A DNA stretch of 64,000 nucleotides from Candidatus Saganbacteria bacterium (GCA_016223205.1 JACRPM010000006.1:1-64000), one strand, 5' to 3'; shown: positions 41,656 through 50,845, numbered from the stretch's first letter. Translations and numbers: made by a program. The notes: a model not told the origin generated them from the sequence alone.

Positions 41656-43083
41656 TTGTCAGGTTTTAGGGTAAATCGAGTTCAACAAATCGATGCGCGG
41701 CGAATAAGAGCACAGCGGGGCTCGGCCACGCCCAAAATTTTGGGCGGAGTTCTCCTGGGAGCGGCGGGAGCCGCCGCGGGCGAAGCTCTTTTTGCCCATC
41801 GCAAGGTCAACGGCGCCACCCAGTTGGAAAGGGTGCAATCCCATCTTTCAACCTTGAGCGAGATAGCTTATGCTTGGAATCGCGGCTTGCCCGCACTTGA
41901 AGGTTTTACCGCCTTGGAGTTGCCGTTTTTGGCAGTTTTGGGCTTGAAGAGGCTGTTCCGCGGCGGGCGAAAGGCCGCGACCCCAGGAAGCGCACCTCTT
42001 CCGCATATCTTACAGCGAATAACCGGTCCCCATTCGATCGCGGCCGTCAGTATACAGCAGGCAGTTCCCAAGCCCTCGGACGGCAATCTTAAAATAGGCA
42101 GTGAGGTCAAACTGGATTCCGTGGTGTATGTTATAGAGAAACAGTTGGGAGCGGGCGGCATGGGTACGGTGTGGAAGGCGCGCAATAATAAGGGGGAACC
42201 CGTCGCCGTCAAGCAATTGAAAATCGATAATCCGGATGCGCGGGCGCGTTTCAGAAGAGAAGCCGAAATTATTGAGGGCATTGGGAAGCTGCCGCGGAGG
42301 CAGGATGGAGAGTGGGATCCCAAGGATGGAGTGGTGGGCTATAAAGGGTTCGAAGAAGTGGAGGGCACCAACAAAGGTAATCTCTTTATGGAATATGTCG
42401 ACGGCAAGCCGTTAGGGGAGTTCTGCGAAGAGCTTAGGAAGGCCTATATACAGGAACTGGCCATGGAAACCGGAGCCAAACTCCGCCAGGTTCAGCTGGC
42501 GATAGTAACCCTCTTTCATTACATAGGTTTATCCCTGCAGGAAGCATTCCTCCAAAAAAATATAATTCATCGCGACCTCAAATTGGATAATGTCCTGGTA
42601 GCCATAGATCGAAAAAGGATCGCCCGGCCTAAGATATTGGATTGGGGATTAGCCAAGGATGTGACCGAGTATTTTGCGCAGGCCGGCCAGGCGGGATTGA
42701 CCCAGGACGGCAGCTTTTTGGGGACCATGTCTTTCGCCGCGCCCGAGGTGTTCTGGGCCTACCGCGGTTTAACGCCGAAAGATAAGACGTTTAAGCGCAG
42801 CGATGTCACCATTCAGGCGGATATGTATTCGCTGGGGGTTATGCTTTATAGCGTGCTGGTAGGCAAGCATCCCTTTAAAGAGCAGAACCAAGTTGTTGAT
42901 TTCTATCAATTACATACCGACAGCCAGGAGCCCCAGCTTATAATTCCCGAGATCGTTCCTCCGAAAACCGGCGAGCTGCTGCGTCGGCTTTTGGCTCGCT
43001 ATCCGCAAGACCGGCCTCAAGATTACGCCGAGTTTATCGCGCTGATAGAGGCCGCCGAAAGTGAAATTCTCGGCCTAAATTGA
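41656..43083 (+). CDS. Membrane-anchored Hanks-type Ser/Thr kinase 2 (DWG variant)
   Basis: 475 residues from TTG 41656, which GGAGG precedes. A basic tail, a hydrophobic segment (PKILGGVLLGAAGAAAGEAL) and KVNGATQLERVQSHL parallel kinase 1. The kinase domain starts near 160: LGAGGMGTVWKAR, VAVKQL, HRDLKLDNVL (near 304), then ILDWGLAKD, with Trp in place of the usual Phe of DFG (the metal-binding Asp is kept), SFAAPEVFW and DMYSLGVMLYSVLVG. The DWG form is tolerated in some active kinases. It presumably acts with kinase 1 in one phosphorylation circuit opposite the FHA-PP2C phosphatase. Confidence 0.85.
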   Translation: MSGFRVNRVQQIDARRIRAQRGSATPKILGGVLLGAAGAAAGEALFAHRKVNGATQLERVQSHLSTLSEIAYAWNRGLPALEGFTALELPFLAVLGLKRLFRGGRKAATPGSAPLPHILQRITGPHSIAAVSIQQAVPKPSDGNLKIGSEVKLDSVVYVIEKQLGAGGMGTVWKARNNKGEPVAVKQLKIDNPDARARFRREAEIIEGIGKLPRRQDGEWDPKDGVVGYKGFEEVEGTNKGNLFMEYVDGKPLGEFCEELRKAYIQELAMETGAKLRQVQLAIVTLFHYIGLSLQEAFLQKNIIHRDLKLDNVLVAIDRKRIARPKILDWGLAKDVTEYFAQAGQAGLTQDGSFLGTMSFAAPEVFWAYRGLTPKDKTFKRSDVTIQADMYSLGVMLYSVLVGKHPFKEQNQVVDFYQLHTDSQEPQLIIPEIVPPKTGELLRRLLARYPQDRPQDYAEFIALIEAAESEILGLN

Positions 43084-43092
43084 CGATATATA
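43062..43092 (+). promoter_or_regulatory. Sigma28-like promoter inside the end of kinase gene 2
   Basis: TGAAATTC at 43062, exactly 16 bases after TGAAA, then ACGATATATATG. It spans the stop codon of the kinase gene and drives the 43185-49159 operon. Confidence 0.7.
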
Positions 43093-43184
43093 TGTAGGGA
43101 GAGGATATCGGATGATCAGGGGATCAGGATATCCGGAAAGAAAGGGGTAAGGAATTGTTAAAAAGATTAAAGGGGATGATCGAT

Positions 43185-44150
43185 ATGGCCAGAATAGAGC
43201 CGAATTATGGAAGCAATTACTGGGCGAGACGGACGATCAGAAACATCGGCCGTGGAGTTTCTGGAAGAATAGGACAAACGGTGGTTCGCCCCGGCGGCAC
43301 CGTGGCCGCGATGGGTACGGCAGTATATTACCTGGAAAAACGCTACGATGTCATCCCGGAAGGGCACCGCTATCGGAATTTAGCTATTTGCGCGGCGGGC
43401 GCAGTTGCCGCGGGCGCTGCGGTCCTTCATGTCCTGGCCCCGGCCATCCTCTGGCTGGCGGGAAAAATGGAAAATGTAGAGGTGCCCCCGAGTATACGCG
43501 ATATCCGCCTTTTGAGAAAGGCGTTTAAAGGCTTAAGCCGCGATCTCGGAGATCTCCATCAATTCCGCACCGATCTGGAAATGGCAGCTACCAGGACACC
43601 CGGATTGGCACATACCGCCGCTTTGTTGAGTGCGGCGATAGCGGGCGGAAATTACTTAGAGGCCAGGGATATTCTTAATACCAACCTTACTCCCGCGGAT
43701 GTTGAGACACATAATCGATCCCTTGCGGGGGACCTGGCTAAAGAAAGTTACGGCTTGGATCCCAAACGTTATTACCGCGCGCTTTATCTGTCCACTTTAA
43801 AATCGGCTAGCGTTAGTATCTGTCATGATCTTGGCAGAAATAATTCGCATATCGGGACGGTTTTGGATGAAACCCTGGCTATATTAGACAAAAAAGAATT
43901 GAATGGAATTGTCAACTTTAGCGGAAGATTTAGGGCATTGATGGGCCGCGCTACCGAAGCGGCCTGGGGACTTTCGAGGGTTGCGGCCACGCCGGCTGCC
44001 GTTGTCGCACCTGCCGCTGCAACACCGACAACGCCATCAACCCCACCGCCAACCGCAACGCCTCCGGGAGTTCCCTCGGTCCCTCCTCCACCGGCGCCGC
44101 CTGCGCCGGCGCCATTTCCGTCCAGATTTGGTAGGAGAGGGGGGCCTTAA
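43185..44150 (+). CDS. Membrane protein with proline-rich C-terminus, unknown family
   Basis: 321 residues from ATG 43185 (GGGG nine bases upstream); TTG 43155 and ATG 43176 are alternatives. ATG 43185 gives MARIEPNYG, like MTRIDPIGR and MIRANPIGR of other regulon proteins. Hydrophobic stretches near 35-50 and 65-95 (AICAAGAVAAGAAVLHVLAP) suggest two membrane segments. The middle is helical and may bind partners. The last 50 residues are Pro/Ala/Thr rich (PTTPSTPPPTATPPGVP). It is directly followed by the next gene (TAA-ATG), so translation is coupled. A possible phosphorylation scaffold; function unknown. Confidence 0.55.
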   Translation: MARIEPNYGSNYWARRTIRNIGRGVSGRIGQTVVRPGGTVAAMGTAVYYLEKRYDVIPEGHRYRNLAICAAGAVAAGAAVLHVLAPAILWLAGKMENVEVPPSIRDIRLLRKAFKGLSRDLGDLHQFRTDLEMAATRTPGLAHTAALLSAAIAGGNYLEARDILNTNLTPADVETHNRSLAGDLAKESYGLDPKRYYRALYLSTLKSASVSICHDLGRNNSHIGTVLDETLAILDKKELNGIVNFSGRFRALMGRATEAAWGLSRVAATPAAVVAPAAATPTTPSTPPPTATPPGVPSVPPPPAPPAPAPFPSRFGRRGGP

Positions 44151-45779
44151 ATGCCCGGCGCGCCGGAAGCCGTTCGCGGCCATTACACCCGCAGGTTTTT
44201 CCGCGGCATCGCCCGCGCGATAAGCAACCATCGGGTGGTATCGCATGGTTTGATCCCAAGCGCTGTCACCGGGGCGATTTCTACACTAAAATTCATTGAG
44301 GTCCAGCATGCCAATGTATTCCGCGACGCTTTCTCTGCCGAAACTCTTATGGGTCTGCCGCCTTCGATCCACCTGGCGATAATTTCAACTGCCAAGCTTG
44401 GGGCCATCGTCTTGGTTGGGATGGAGCTGCTGACCACCGCTTTAGGGATTAGGCGATTAAGAGAGCTTGATATCCCATCTTCGTCGCCCGCATTGGGAAT
44501 TGACCTGCGCGGTCCGATATTGCAAGCCATCGGAATGGAGACAGATTTTTTAGCCAGACCGTTGGCCGAAAAAAAGATCTCCCTGAATGGGCTGATCGAT
44601 CAAATTAAAAACGGCTGGGAGCGCCTTGCAGTGGATGAGCAGAATCTAGCTACGGCGTTTTTAGACCGTCTTGATCAAAATATCAATGAAGAAGAAGCTC
44701 AAGCCGCGGCAGCCGTGCCTCCTCCTCTTCCGGGCAGTCCTTTTGCCGGGATAGCGGGAGTTTCTGTGCCGCCGCCGCCGCCAAGTTTTAAACTAGCGCC
44801 GGGAGCTGATCCTACCATGCTATCATCTCCGCCTCCGAGAGCGACGGTAGTGCCGACCGCTCCCGGCCCGGCGGGGCCGCCGGTTGTCATGGTCCCACCT
44901 CCTCCGCCGTCGGCGCCTCCAGCGAAAGAACCGTCGGCTATAATTAGAGCAGGGCGAGCATTAGCTAGAGGAGCGGCCAGGTTGGTTGGTAGAGGGCCTA
45001 ATCTTCCGCCTCCGCCAGCCGGCGCCGGACAAGCCAGCGCGCCACTGCCGCCTCGGCGCAGGTTTCCCATTACCGATCCGGATTTTTATGCGGCTTTTCA
45101 GGCGATCCAGCAGGCGCAGGAGAAGGGTGGAGACAAAACTAAAGCCCTTCAAACCCTGGAAGCGCTCAAACAAACGAATAAACTTAGCCCTCAACAACTG
45201 AAAGATGTTGAGGAATATATTGCCAAGATAAATGAATACCTGCAATTAGAAAAAGATATGAAGACCACTCCCGACCCGGCCTTACAAGCGCGGCATAAAC
45301 TATACTTAATAAGGCTTAACGAGGCCGCCAAACTAAAAGGCGATGAGATCTCGGTGGCGATTTTGGCGGGGCAGGGGGGGATTTCTAAGGATGACGCGAC
45401 AGTATTTATCCAGGATGTGGACCAACAGATCCAGCAGAGATGGCAAGAATTGCAAATCCTTTTAGCCGGAGAATCCCAAGATTCGATCGACCAGACCAAG
45501 GCCGTCATGGCGGGCGAGCTTTGGGAATCGGCTCCCACGGTGAATGTCGATCAAAAGTTGGCCGGAGCTTTTAAAGCTTTTATTAAGAGGGCCAAAAAAG
45601 CAGATCCTTTCGCACTGGATTTGATCACCCGCTATTTTAATAATGGCCACTTTAAGACTCTGCTGAATCGTCTGAAACAAGAATCTGTGATAAAGAAGTT
45701 GGGGATTGTCGAAGATGATCGTTTTGAGGAACTTCTGCGATTATTGCGTAATTATACCGCCGGTTCGGGAGGGAACTAA
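44151..45779 (+). CDS. Membrane protein with proline-rich linker, unknown family
   Basis: 542 residues. One or two hydrophobic segments lie at roughly 20-90 (LAIISTAKLGAIVLVGMELL). A long Pro-rich linker (about 185-300, with VPPPLPGSPF and VVMVPPPPPSAPP) connects to a C-terminal helical domain rich in charged residues (KTTPDPALQARHKLYLIRL, DQQIQQRWQELQILLAGE). The preceding gene product has the same plan, so the pair may form one membrane complex. Its stop overlaps the start of the phosphatase gene (TAATG). No named family recognised. Confidence 0.55.
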   Translation: MPGAPEAVRGHYTRRFFRGIARAISNHRVVSHGLIPSAVTGAISTLKFIEVQHANVFRDAFSAETLMGLPPSIHLAIISTAKLGAIVLVGMELLTTALGIRRLRELDIPSSSPALGIDLRGPILQAIGMETDFLARPLAEKKISLNGLIDQIKNGWERLAVDEQNLATAFLDRLDQNINEEEAQAAAAVPPPLPGSPFAGIAGVSVPPPPPSFKLAPGADPTMLSSPPPRATVVPTAPGPAGPPVVMVPPPPPSAPPAKEPSAIIRAGRALARGAARLVGRGPNLPPPPAGAGQASAPLPPRRRFPITDPDFYAAFQAIQQAQEKGGDKTKALQTLEALKQTNKLSPQQLKDVEEYIAKINEYLQLEKDMKTTPDPALQARHKLYLIRLNEAAKLKGDEISVAILAGQGGISKDDATVFIQDVDQQIQQRWQELQILLAGESQDSIDQTKAVMAGELWESAPTVNVDQKLAGAFKAFIKRAKKADPFALDLITRYFNNGHFKTLLNRLKQESVIKKLGIVEDDRFEELLRLLRNYTAGSGGN

Positions 45780-48700
45780 TGCCTCCCGCCCGCATTGAGG
45801 CCTTTAGAGCGCATCTTTCCCAGATAAACGATTGCCGCCTCAACAGAACTGCCCGTCGGTTGCAACTGGAGGACCTCCATACTGATATTCAGCGTGGGTG
45901 GATCAATCTTCGGGGAGTGATTTCCAACCCACATTTACAAGAAGCCCTCGACCCTCGTCTCACTCGCTCCGCTCGTAAATTGGCCCTAAGTGAACTTTTT
46001 GAGACGGATCTAAATATTTTAACTGAATTAGAAAGAGATTCTATTAAGGCACTTACCCTGCCGGTTAAAGGCGAGGAGGGCATTTCCCAATTGGCTACTG
46101 CGATCATATCCCGGCTGGCTCCTTCTCCTTCAATTTTTTCAGATGATGCCTTTACGGTGCGCCATAGCCCTCCCAAACCTTCACCTCCTCCCCCCCGCCA
46201 GGATGACCTACGAGACCTGCAAGAACTGCAGGCGCTTTTGGCCAGAAAGCCGGAGATCAAGCAAAGAACGGAAAGATTGACCGCTGCCGCCCGATTAATT
46301 ATGCCTTATCTGGCGTGGGGAGCGGAAGTGGAGCATGCCCTTACGCAATTGAATCGAGAGTACGATGGGGCAGTGACCCTGGCCGATCGCGCGGCTGTTT
46401 TGCATGGAAAGACCTCCAAAAGCGCACCCGCGTATTTAACCGGGATCAAATTTTTCGAACTGCCCCAATTCCCGACGGCGGCACCTGGTCGCATAAGAAT
46501 AGATACGGAACTGCAGGAAAATGAAATAGCCGCAGTTCGAGCCAGGTTCAGGGAAATCATCATGCGTTTTAGTGAGATGAAAAGCGCGGTGGAAACTTAT
46601 GTGCTTAAGCTGGCGGCAGGGAGCGTTCCCAAGATAAATATAGACGAAGAAGTTAAATCCATGCAAACATTCCTCGAATCCTTGCGATCCCTGATCCAAT
46701 ACCTGGAAATTGATCGTTCATTTTTATCCAAACCCGAAAACAAATATCAATTAAAGGGAACGGCCAATTTAACCATTGCGGCTCAATTCTCCGCCCTCCA
46801 GGATTTGATATTTGAGATCGGCCAGGCCTATGGGGCGGCGGATCGCAACTATTCCGAAGCGCTTAACTTCAATAATTCGGCAAGGGGAAAAATGCTCCAG
46901 ATGCTTGAACAACTAAAAGCTTATTCCGATCTGAGCGGCATCAAAGAAGCGGTGGCGGCATTGGAAAAAACGGCCGAAAAAATGAATACCGATTACACGA
47001 ATGCCGGTCTCAAAAATGCCCAAGAGCACCGGCAGGCAATAGACCAGGTCAAAGCCGCCTTTAATACGGTTGTGCAATTGAGGCCGCAGGTGCAACCTCC
47101 GCAGCCCGTTCCGCCTCCCGCCCCGGCACCGTCTGGTGCGGGGCCCGCGCCGCCGGAGCCACCTAAGATATTGAATTATTATTTCAAGGCAATAGGACAT
47201 TGTGAGGAACTGACCAGGCTGCGTTCGACCTTGAGCGATACGGTCCGGGGCATCATTGAGGAATTTACCGCTGAACAGATAGCCGATATGAAGACGCAAG
47301 AACCCACGCAGGAAGATGCGATCCTGGTCGCCGATTGGGCCCTGTCGCGCCGCAACCAGGTGGGAACGCTTTCCAAAGAGGCCGTGGCGCTTTTGGAAAA
47401 GGTACAGCATTGCATGGAAAAATACCTGGCAGAGAACTTCAGCATATTAGTGATCGAACCGACGGTTGGTACCCAATATCACCGGATCCAAACTTTGGCC
47501 GACCAAGTTGGGCAGGAGATCGGCAAGTATGGCGAAGTATTGCGAGTGGAGTCACTGGGCTTTACCGATAAGGATAATAAGGTGGTCAAGAAAGCCAAGG
47601 TTGTCCTCGGCGACGGAACGGTATTTACCGATAGGGCCTTTGATACGACCGGATCTGCTGCGCCCGATTCCTGGTCCCGGGTACCGCCGCCGGCTTTAGT
47701 TGCTCCTTCTCCCGGCGCTACGTCAGCAACTTTGCCTTCTTCTCCACCTATGCCCGCCGTTCCCCGTCTTTCTCTCGGCAAGCGGGTCAGAGGGATTGGA
47801 CAAAGGATCTGGAAGGGCTGGCTAACGGTCAACGGGGCCGTGGCCCGTTTCCAAAACAGGGTAGTGAGAACCGTAGTAACAGTCGCTAAAAGAATAAATG
47901 AGCAAGTCAACCGCCTGGGTCGCTGGGAGGATTTGTTAGTGTGGTCGACCAAAGAGCTTCCTCAACCTCAAAACCTCCTCCAGATTGATGCCTTCTCCGG
48001 GAAAAAATGGGTCTCGTCCGACACCCGGATAATAAAAGAATCGAGGAAAAATAGGAGATTGGTCTGTCGGCTCTCCCCGGATGGTGACCGTCTGGCCGAA
48101 ATACGTAAAGTCGGCTCGGAGTATTTCCTCAAGGTTGTTGGCAAAAAAGACGTCTGGATCAATGGATCTCACGTTGCCAAGAGGCAAAAGATAAACAGCG
48201 GCGATGTGGTACTGTCGGGCGATCATTCTTTCGTTATCGATATCTTACCCATTGACCGCAGCTTTAAAAGGGCGGAAGGCGTGGAATGGGTGGCGGGCGG
48301 TGAGAATGGAGAGATTGTTGTCGAACATGGGGCCTTGCTATCCTATCGGGCCGGGCGCACTCACAACGAAGACGCAGCGGGCCATGCCTGGATAAATGAG
48401 GATGAGGAGTTGTTTATGATAGGGGATGGCATGGGAGGCCATGCGGCGGGAGAGATCGCCAGTTTACGCCTGATGGAAACTATGGTTGCCGAAATGAGAG
48501 GAAGCAGGGAGCTGTCTGGCGCCATTGAACGGGCTTCGGAAATAATATACCAAGAATCAAAAAGTAATCCCCTCCGAAAGGGAATGGGCACTACCGTGGT
48601 GGCCGCCCTGCTTAATCATAAAACCAAAAAACTCCAAATGGCCTGGGTGGGCGATTCGCGCGGGAAATATATACCGCAAGATGCCGCGCAGGAAGCCGCA

Positions 48701-49159
48701 CTTTTGACCCGTGATCATACCCCGTTCTGGACCAACCAGCACTTTGGAATAGAGCCCTTGGCAGAAAAATTACCCATTGAAGAATTGCGCCTCGAGGAGA
48801 TGACCAGACTCGAGAACGGGTTCGAAAATGACCCGATGTGGAAAAACTTCAATCATAGTATAACTAGTGTCGTGGGGCACCCCAAAAAACTTGTGATCCA
48901 TGTAGTGGAGATGCCCTTTTTGCCGGGTCCCCCGGTCAACTACTTACTTTTATCCAGTGATGGTTTGCGCAGAGGATTGACTGAAAGGTGGATAACCGAA
49001 TTGGTCCGTCAAGGCGGATCTCCTGCAGCCATTGCCAGGCGTTTGAAAGATGCCGCCCTTAAACTGGGTACCAATGACAACGTTTCTATAGCAGTCATCC
49101 CGGTGCCGGCACTGGATCTGGCCCAATTAACCGAACGAATATTCGACAATAATAAGTGA
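45779..49159 (+). CDS. FHA-PP2C protein phosphatase with long helical N-terminus
   Basis: 1126 residues. Residues 1-640 are mostly helical and Pro-linked, with coiled-coil-like stretches and no recognised domain. A forkhead-associated (phosphothreonine-binding) domain lies at about 735-820 (KVVGKKDVWINGSHV, INSGDVVLSGDHSFVI). A PP2C phosphatase follows at ~850-1120: RTHNEDAAGHAW, MIGDGMGGHAAGE, GMGTTVVAALL, AWVGDSRGKY, LLSSDGLRRGL and TNDNVSIAVI, with the metal-binding aspartates present. PP2C enzymes reverse Ser/Thr phosphorylation by Hanks kinases, and FHA recruits phosphoproteins. It closes the operon after two membrane proteins and two kinase genes, making a complete writer-reader-eraser set. 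Confidence 0.85.
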   Translation: MPPARIEAFRAHLSQINDCRLNRTARRLQLEDLHTDIQRGWINLRGVISNPHLQEALDPRLTRSARKLALSELFETDLNILTELERDSIKALTLPVKGEEGISQLATAIISRLAPSPSIFSDDAFTVRHSPPKPSPPPPRQDDLRDLQELQALLARKPEIKQRTERLTAAARLIMPYLAWGAEVEHALTQLNREYDGAVTLADRAAVLHGKTSKSAPAYLTGIKFFELPQFPTAAPGRIRIDTELQENEIAAVRARFREIIMRFSEMKSAVETYVLKLAAGSVPKINIDEEVKSMQTFLESLRSLIQYLEIDRSFLSKPENKYQLKGTANLTIAAQFSALQDLIFEIGQAYGAADRNYSEALNFNNSARGKMLQMLEQLKAYSDLSGIKEAVAALEKTAEKMNTDYTNAGLKNAQEHRQAIDQVKAAFNTVVQLRPQVQPPQPVPPPAPAPSGAGPAPPEPPKILNYYFKAIGHCEELTRLRSTLSDTVRGIIEEFTAEQIADMKTQEPTQEDAILVADWALSRRNQVGTLSKEAVALLEKVQHCMEKYLAENFSILVIEPTVGTQYHRIQTLADQVGQEIGKYGEVLRVESLGFTDKDNKVVKKAKVVLGDGTVFTDRAFDTTGSAAPDSWSRVPPPALVAPSPGATSATLPSSPPMPAVPRLSLGKRVRGIGQRIWKGWLTVNGAVARFQNRVVRTVVTVAKRINEQVNRLGRWEDLLVWSTKELPQPQNLLQIDAFSGKKWVSSDTRIIKESRKNRRLVCRLSPDGDRLAEIRKVGSEYFLKVVGKKDVWINGSHVAKRQKINSGDVVLSGDHSFVIDILPIDRSFKRAEGVEWVAGGENGEIVVEHGALLSYRAGRTHNEDAAGHAWINEDEELFMIGDGMGGHAAGEIASLRLMETMVAEMRGSRELSGAIERASEIIYQESKSNPLRKGMGTTVVAALLNHKTKKLQMAWVGDSRGKYIPQDAAQEAALLTRDHTPFWTNQHFGIEPLAEKLPIEELRLEEMTRLENGFENDPMWKNFNHSITSVVGHPKKLVIHVVEMPFLPGPPVNYLLLSSDGLRRGLTERWITELVRQGGSPAAIARRLKDAALKLGTNDNVSIAVIPVPALDLAQLTERIFDNNK

Positions 49160-49187
49160 AATTTCCTGGAATTAGTCACGATAAATA
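49157..49187 (+). promoter_or_regulatory. Sigma28-like promoter at the phosphatase stop codon
   Basis: TGAAATTT at 49157 starts at the TGA stop of the phosphatase gene; 16 bases after TGAAA come AC and GATAAATA. GATA starts 14 bases before ATG 49194, the same distance as at the 7323 gene, so the message is probably leaderless. Confidence 0.65.
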
Positions 49188-49193
49188 ACCAGT

Positions 49194-50027
49194 ATGAGCA
49201 TAAGCGGCATTTCAATATATAAATCGGTAATATTAGGCGGCTCTTGTGGAACGCAAAACGTCAGTTTTTCCTTGAATCCGACCGACTTGCAGGTTCTTAA
49301 CCAGCGCCTGCGGCAATTCGGGTTTAACGAATCCTTATCGCTTGACAATCTATCGGCCCAGGGCCTTTCCCGCGCTATTTTCGGCAATAATGACGGAGTG
49401 GTCATGATTACCCGCATCGCAAAGAACGCTGAAGATAGCATTTTTTCGATCTTTGGTTGGGATGGGGACTTGGCCTCTGCCGACATCACGCTGAAGCTCC
49501 CGGCCAACGCTTCGGCCGAACAGATCGATCGCTTAAGGGAAGTATTGAATGCTTTGCATTTACAGTGCAATTTGCCTGTGCCGCCGTCACCTCCGCCGCC
49601 TCCGACCCCTCCCACGCCTCCGGTGATAACTCCGCCGGTACAGCCGCCTCCGGTCCAACCGCGGGATGCCGGGACACAGCGCCCGGAACGGGATGCTGAA
49701 GTTGAAATTGAAGATAATGAACCACAGCTTGTTGCGCCCGGGATTTCTCTGGGAAATTCCAATTACGACCCCGATACCGGGAGAATGACGATAAACATCA
49801 ATGTCCGCGGGCAGGATGTGACTGCGGACAGTGATATCGAGGTCGTGATCTCTTCCCGGGCGGTCCGCATTATCGGATCCCCAGAGGGGGAGGATGGATC
49901 CGTAAGTTTATTGCTTGATACCGCCAACGCCGATCCGGGAAGCTCCTTCAATATATCGGTTACGATAGATGAGAACCGGCTCGGCTCGGTGAGAGTCCAG
50001 GTTCCCGAAGAATCGGAAAATCAGTAG
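49194..50027 (+). CDS. Protein with NVRG-type beta domain and proline-rich linker
   Basis: 277 residues in two parts. The N-terminal ~125 residues (MSISGISIYKSVILGGSCG, LRQFGFNESLSLDNL, LPANASAEQIDRLREVL) are unrecognised. A PPSPPPPPTPPTPP-type linker with PRDAGTQRPERDAEVE then leads to a C-terminal beta domain (MTININVRGQDVTADSDIEVVI) related to the outside domains of the proteins at 27009 and 29450. No Sec signal is seen. It is followed 9 bases later by a lipoprotein gene. Function unknown. Confidence 0.55.
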   Translation: MSISGISIYKSVILGGSCGTQNVSFSLNPTDLQVLNQRLRQFGFNESLSLDNLSAQGLSRAIFGNNDGVVMITRIAKNAEDSIFSIFGWDGDLASADITLKLPANASAEQIDRLREVLNALHLQCNLPVPPSPPPPPTPPTPPVITPPVQPPPVQPRDAGTQRPERDAEVEIEDNEPQLVAPGISLGNSNYDPDTGRMTININVRGQDVTADSDIEVVISSRAVRIIGSPEGEDGSVSLLLDTANADPGSSFNISVTIDENRLGSVRVQVPEESENQ

Positions 50028-50036
50028 GAGGAAAAA

Positions 50037-50759
50037 ATGGTGCGTTTTGTTGATAGATCTCGCGGTGTGGAAGGTCGGAGAATTCACCCCCCACGGGCGG
50101 GAATTAGGATTGCTTTGGGTTTGACAGCGACGGCACTGGGAGGCTGTGCGGAGAAGGCCCCACCCGTTCCCGACGCCCTGATCCGGATGGTTGACGCGGG
50201 CTTGCCCGATGTACCGGTTTCAATGGTGGATGCGGGCATGGCCGATATCGAGGCCGAGATCGCGGCCGCGACCGGCGCGCCTCCCGGGAAGATCTTTGAT
50301 CTGGGGAACCATGCCGAAGCCCTGCGCGTCAATCAAATTATGCAAATATCATTTACCCTGCCGTCGGAACTTAAAGCGCTGTTCGATAAGGTAAAATTTT
50401 GGGGAATAATTGGTCCGAGGGTCGACAGCGAAGGCCGCAGCCCTTTCGAACTTATGGATTTTATCCTAGACCGCGAGACCGGAGTGCTGAAGGCGGGGGT
50501 AAAACCTCTACCGGGGGCTTTTGTAGAAAACGAGCCGAATCTTTGGAAATTCATTGCCGAAGTAGGGGAAGGCGCGGAAACGAATTATTGCGCATACGGA
50601 TTGCCGGTAGCTGATGAGGGAAGAGAAATACCCGATGCCGGCACCAGAAGAGATACCGGGCGCAGAAGGGAAGATGCGGGCACCAGAACGCCGGATGTTT
50701 CGCCTCCATTACCAGATATCAGTGCTACAGCCGAAGCTAGGGTTAGGATACGGCCGTAA
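50037..50759 (+). CDS. Lipoprotein, paralogue 1, with DAG-rich tail
   Basis: 240 residues. A 25-residue basic region with IHPPRAG precedes the hydrophobic segment and lipobox ATALGGC (Cys37 or nearby). The mature protein has a PDAL..MVDAGLPDV linker and one beta domain (LRVNQIMQISFTLPSELKALFDKVKFWGIIG, LPGAFVENEPNLWKFIAEVGEG), then an Arg/Asp/Gly tail (DAGTRRDTGRRREDAGT) ending VRIRP. The protein at 50846 is a clear paralogue with the same ending. Ribosome binding site GGAGG. Family not recognised; DAG-type repeats occur in lipoproteins of myxobacteria. Confidence 0.65.
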   Translation: MVRFVDRSRGVEGRRIHPPRAGIRIALGLTATALGGCAEKAPPVPDALIRMVDAGLPDVPVSMVDAGMADIEAEIAAATGAPPGKIFDLGNHAEALRVNQIMQISFTLPSELKALFDKVKFWGIIGPRVDSEGRSPFELMDFILDRETGVLKAGVKPLPGAFVENEPNLWKFIAEVGEGAETNYCAYGLPVADEGREIPDAGTRRDTGRRREDAGTRTPDVSPPLPDISATAEARVRIRP

Positions 50760-50767
50760 AAAATAAG

Positions 50768-50798
50768 TGAAATTTCCGCCAGAAATTGACGATATATA
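50768..50798 (+). promoter_or_regulatory. Sigma28-like promoter of the second lipoprotein operon
   Basis: TGAAATTT at 50768, exactly 16 bases after TGAAA, then ACGATATATATG. The following 20 bases carry GCCTCTAGAGGC, a short palindrome, in the leader before ATG 50846. Confidence 0.7.
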
Positions 50799-50845
50799 TG
50801 TGGGAGAGATAAAGGCCTCTAGAGGCCTGGAAGGGGGGAATAAAA

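Noticed and set aside
49590-49670. Collagen-like or S-layer repeat in the proline-rich stretch
   Set aside because: The PPSPPPPPTPP run has no regular repeat unit; it is an ordinary flexible linker like those at 44050 and 44750.
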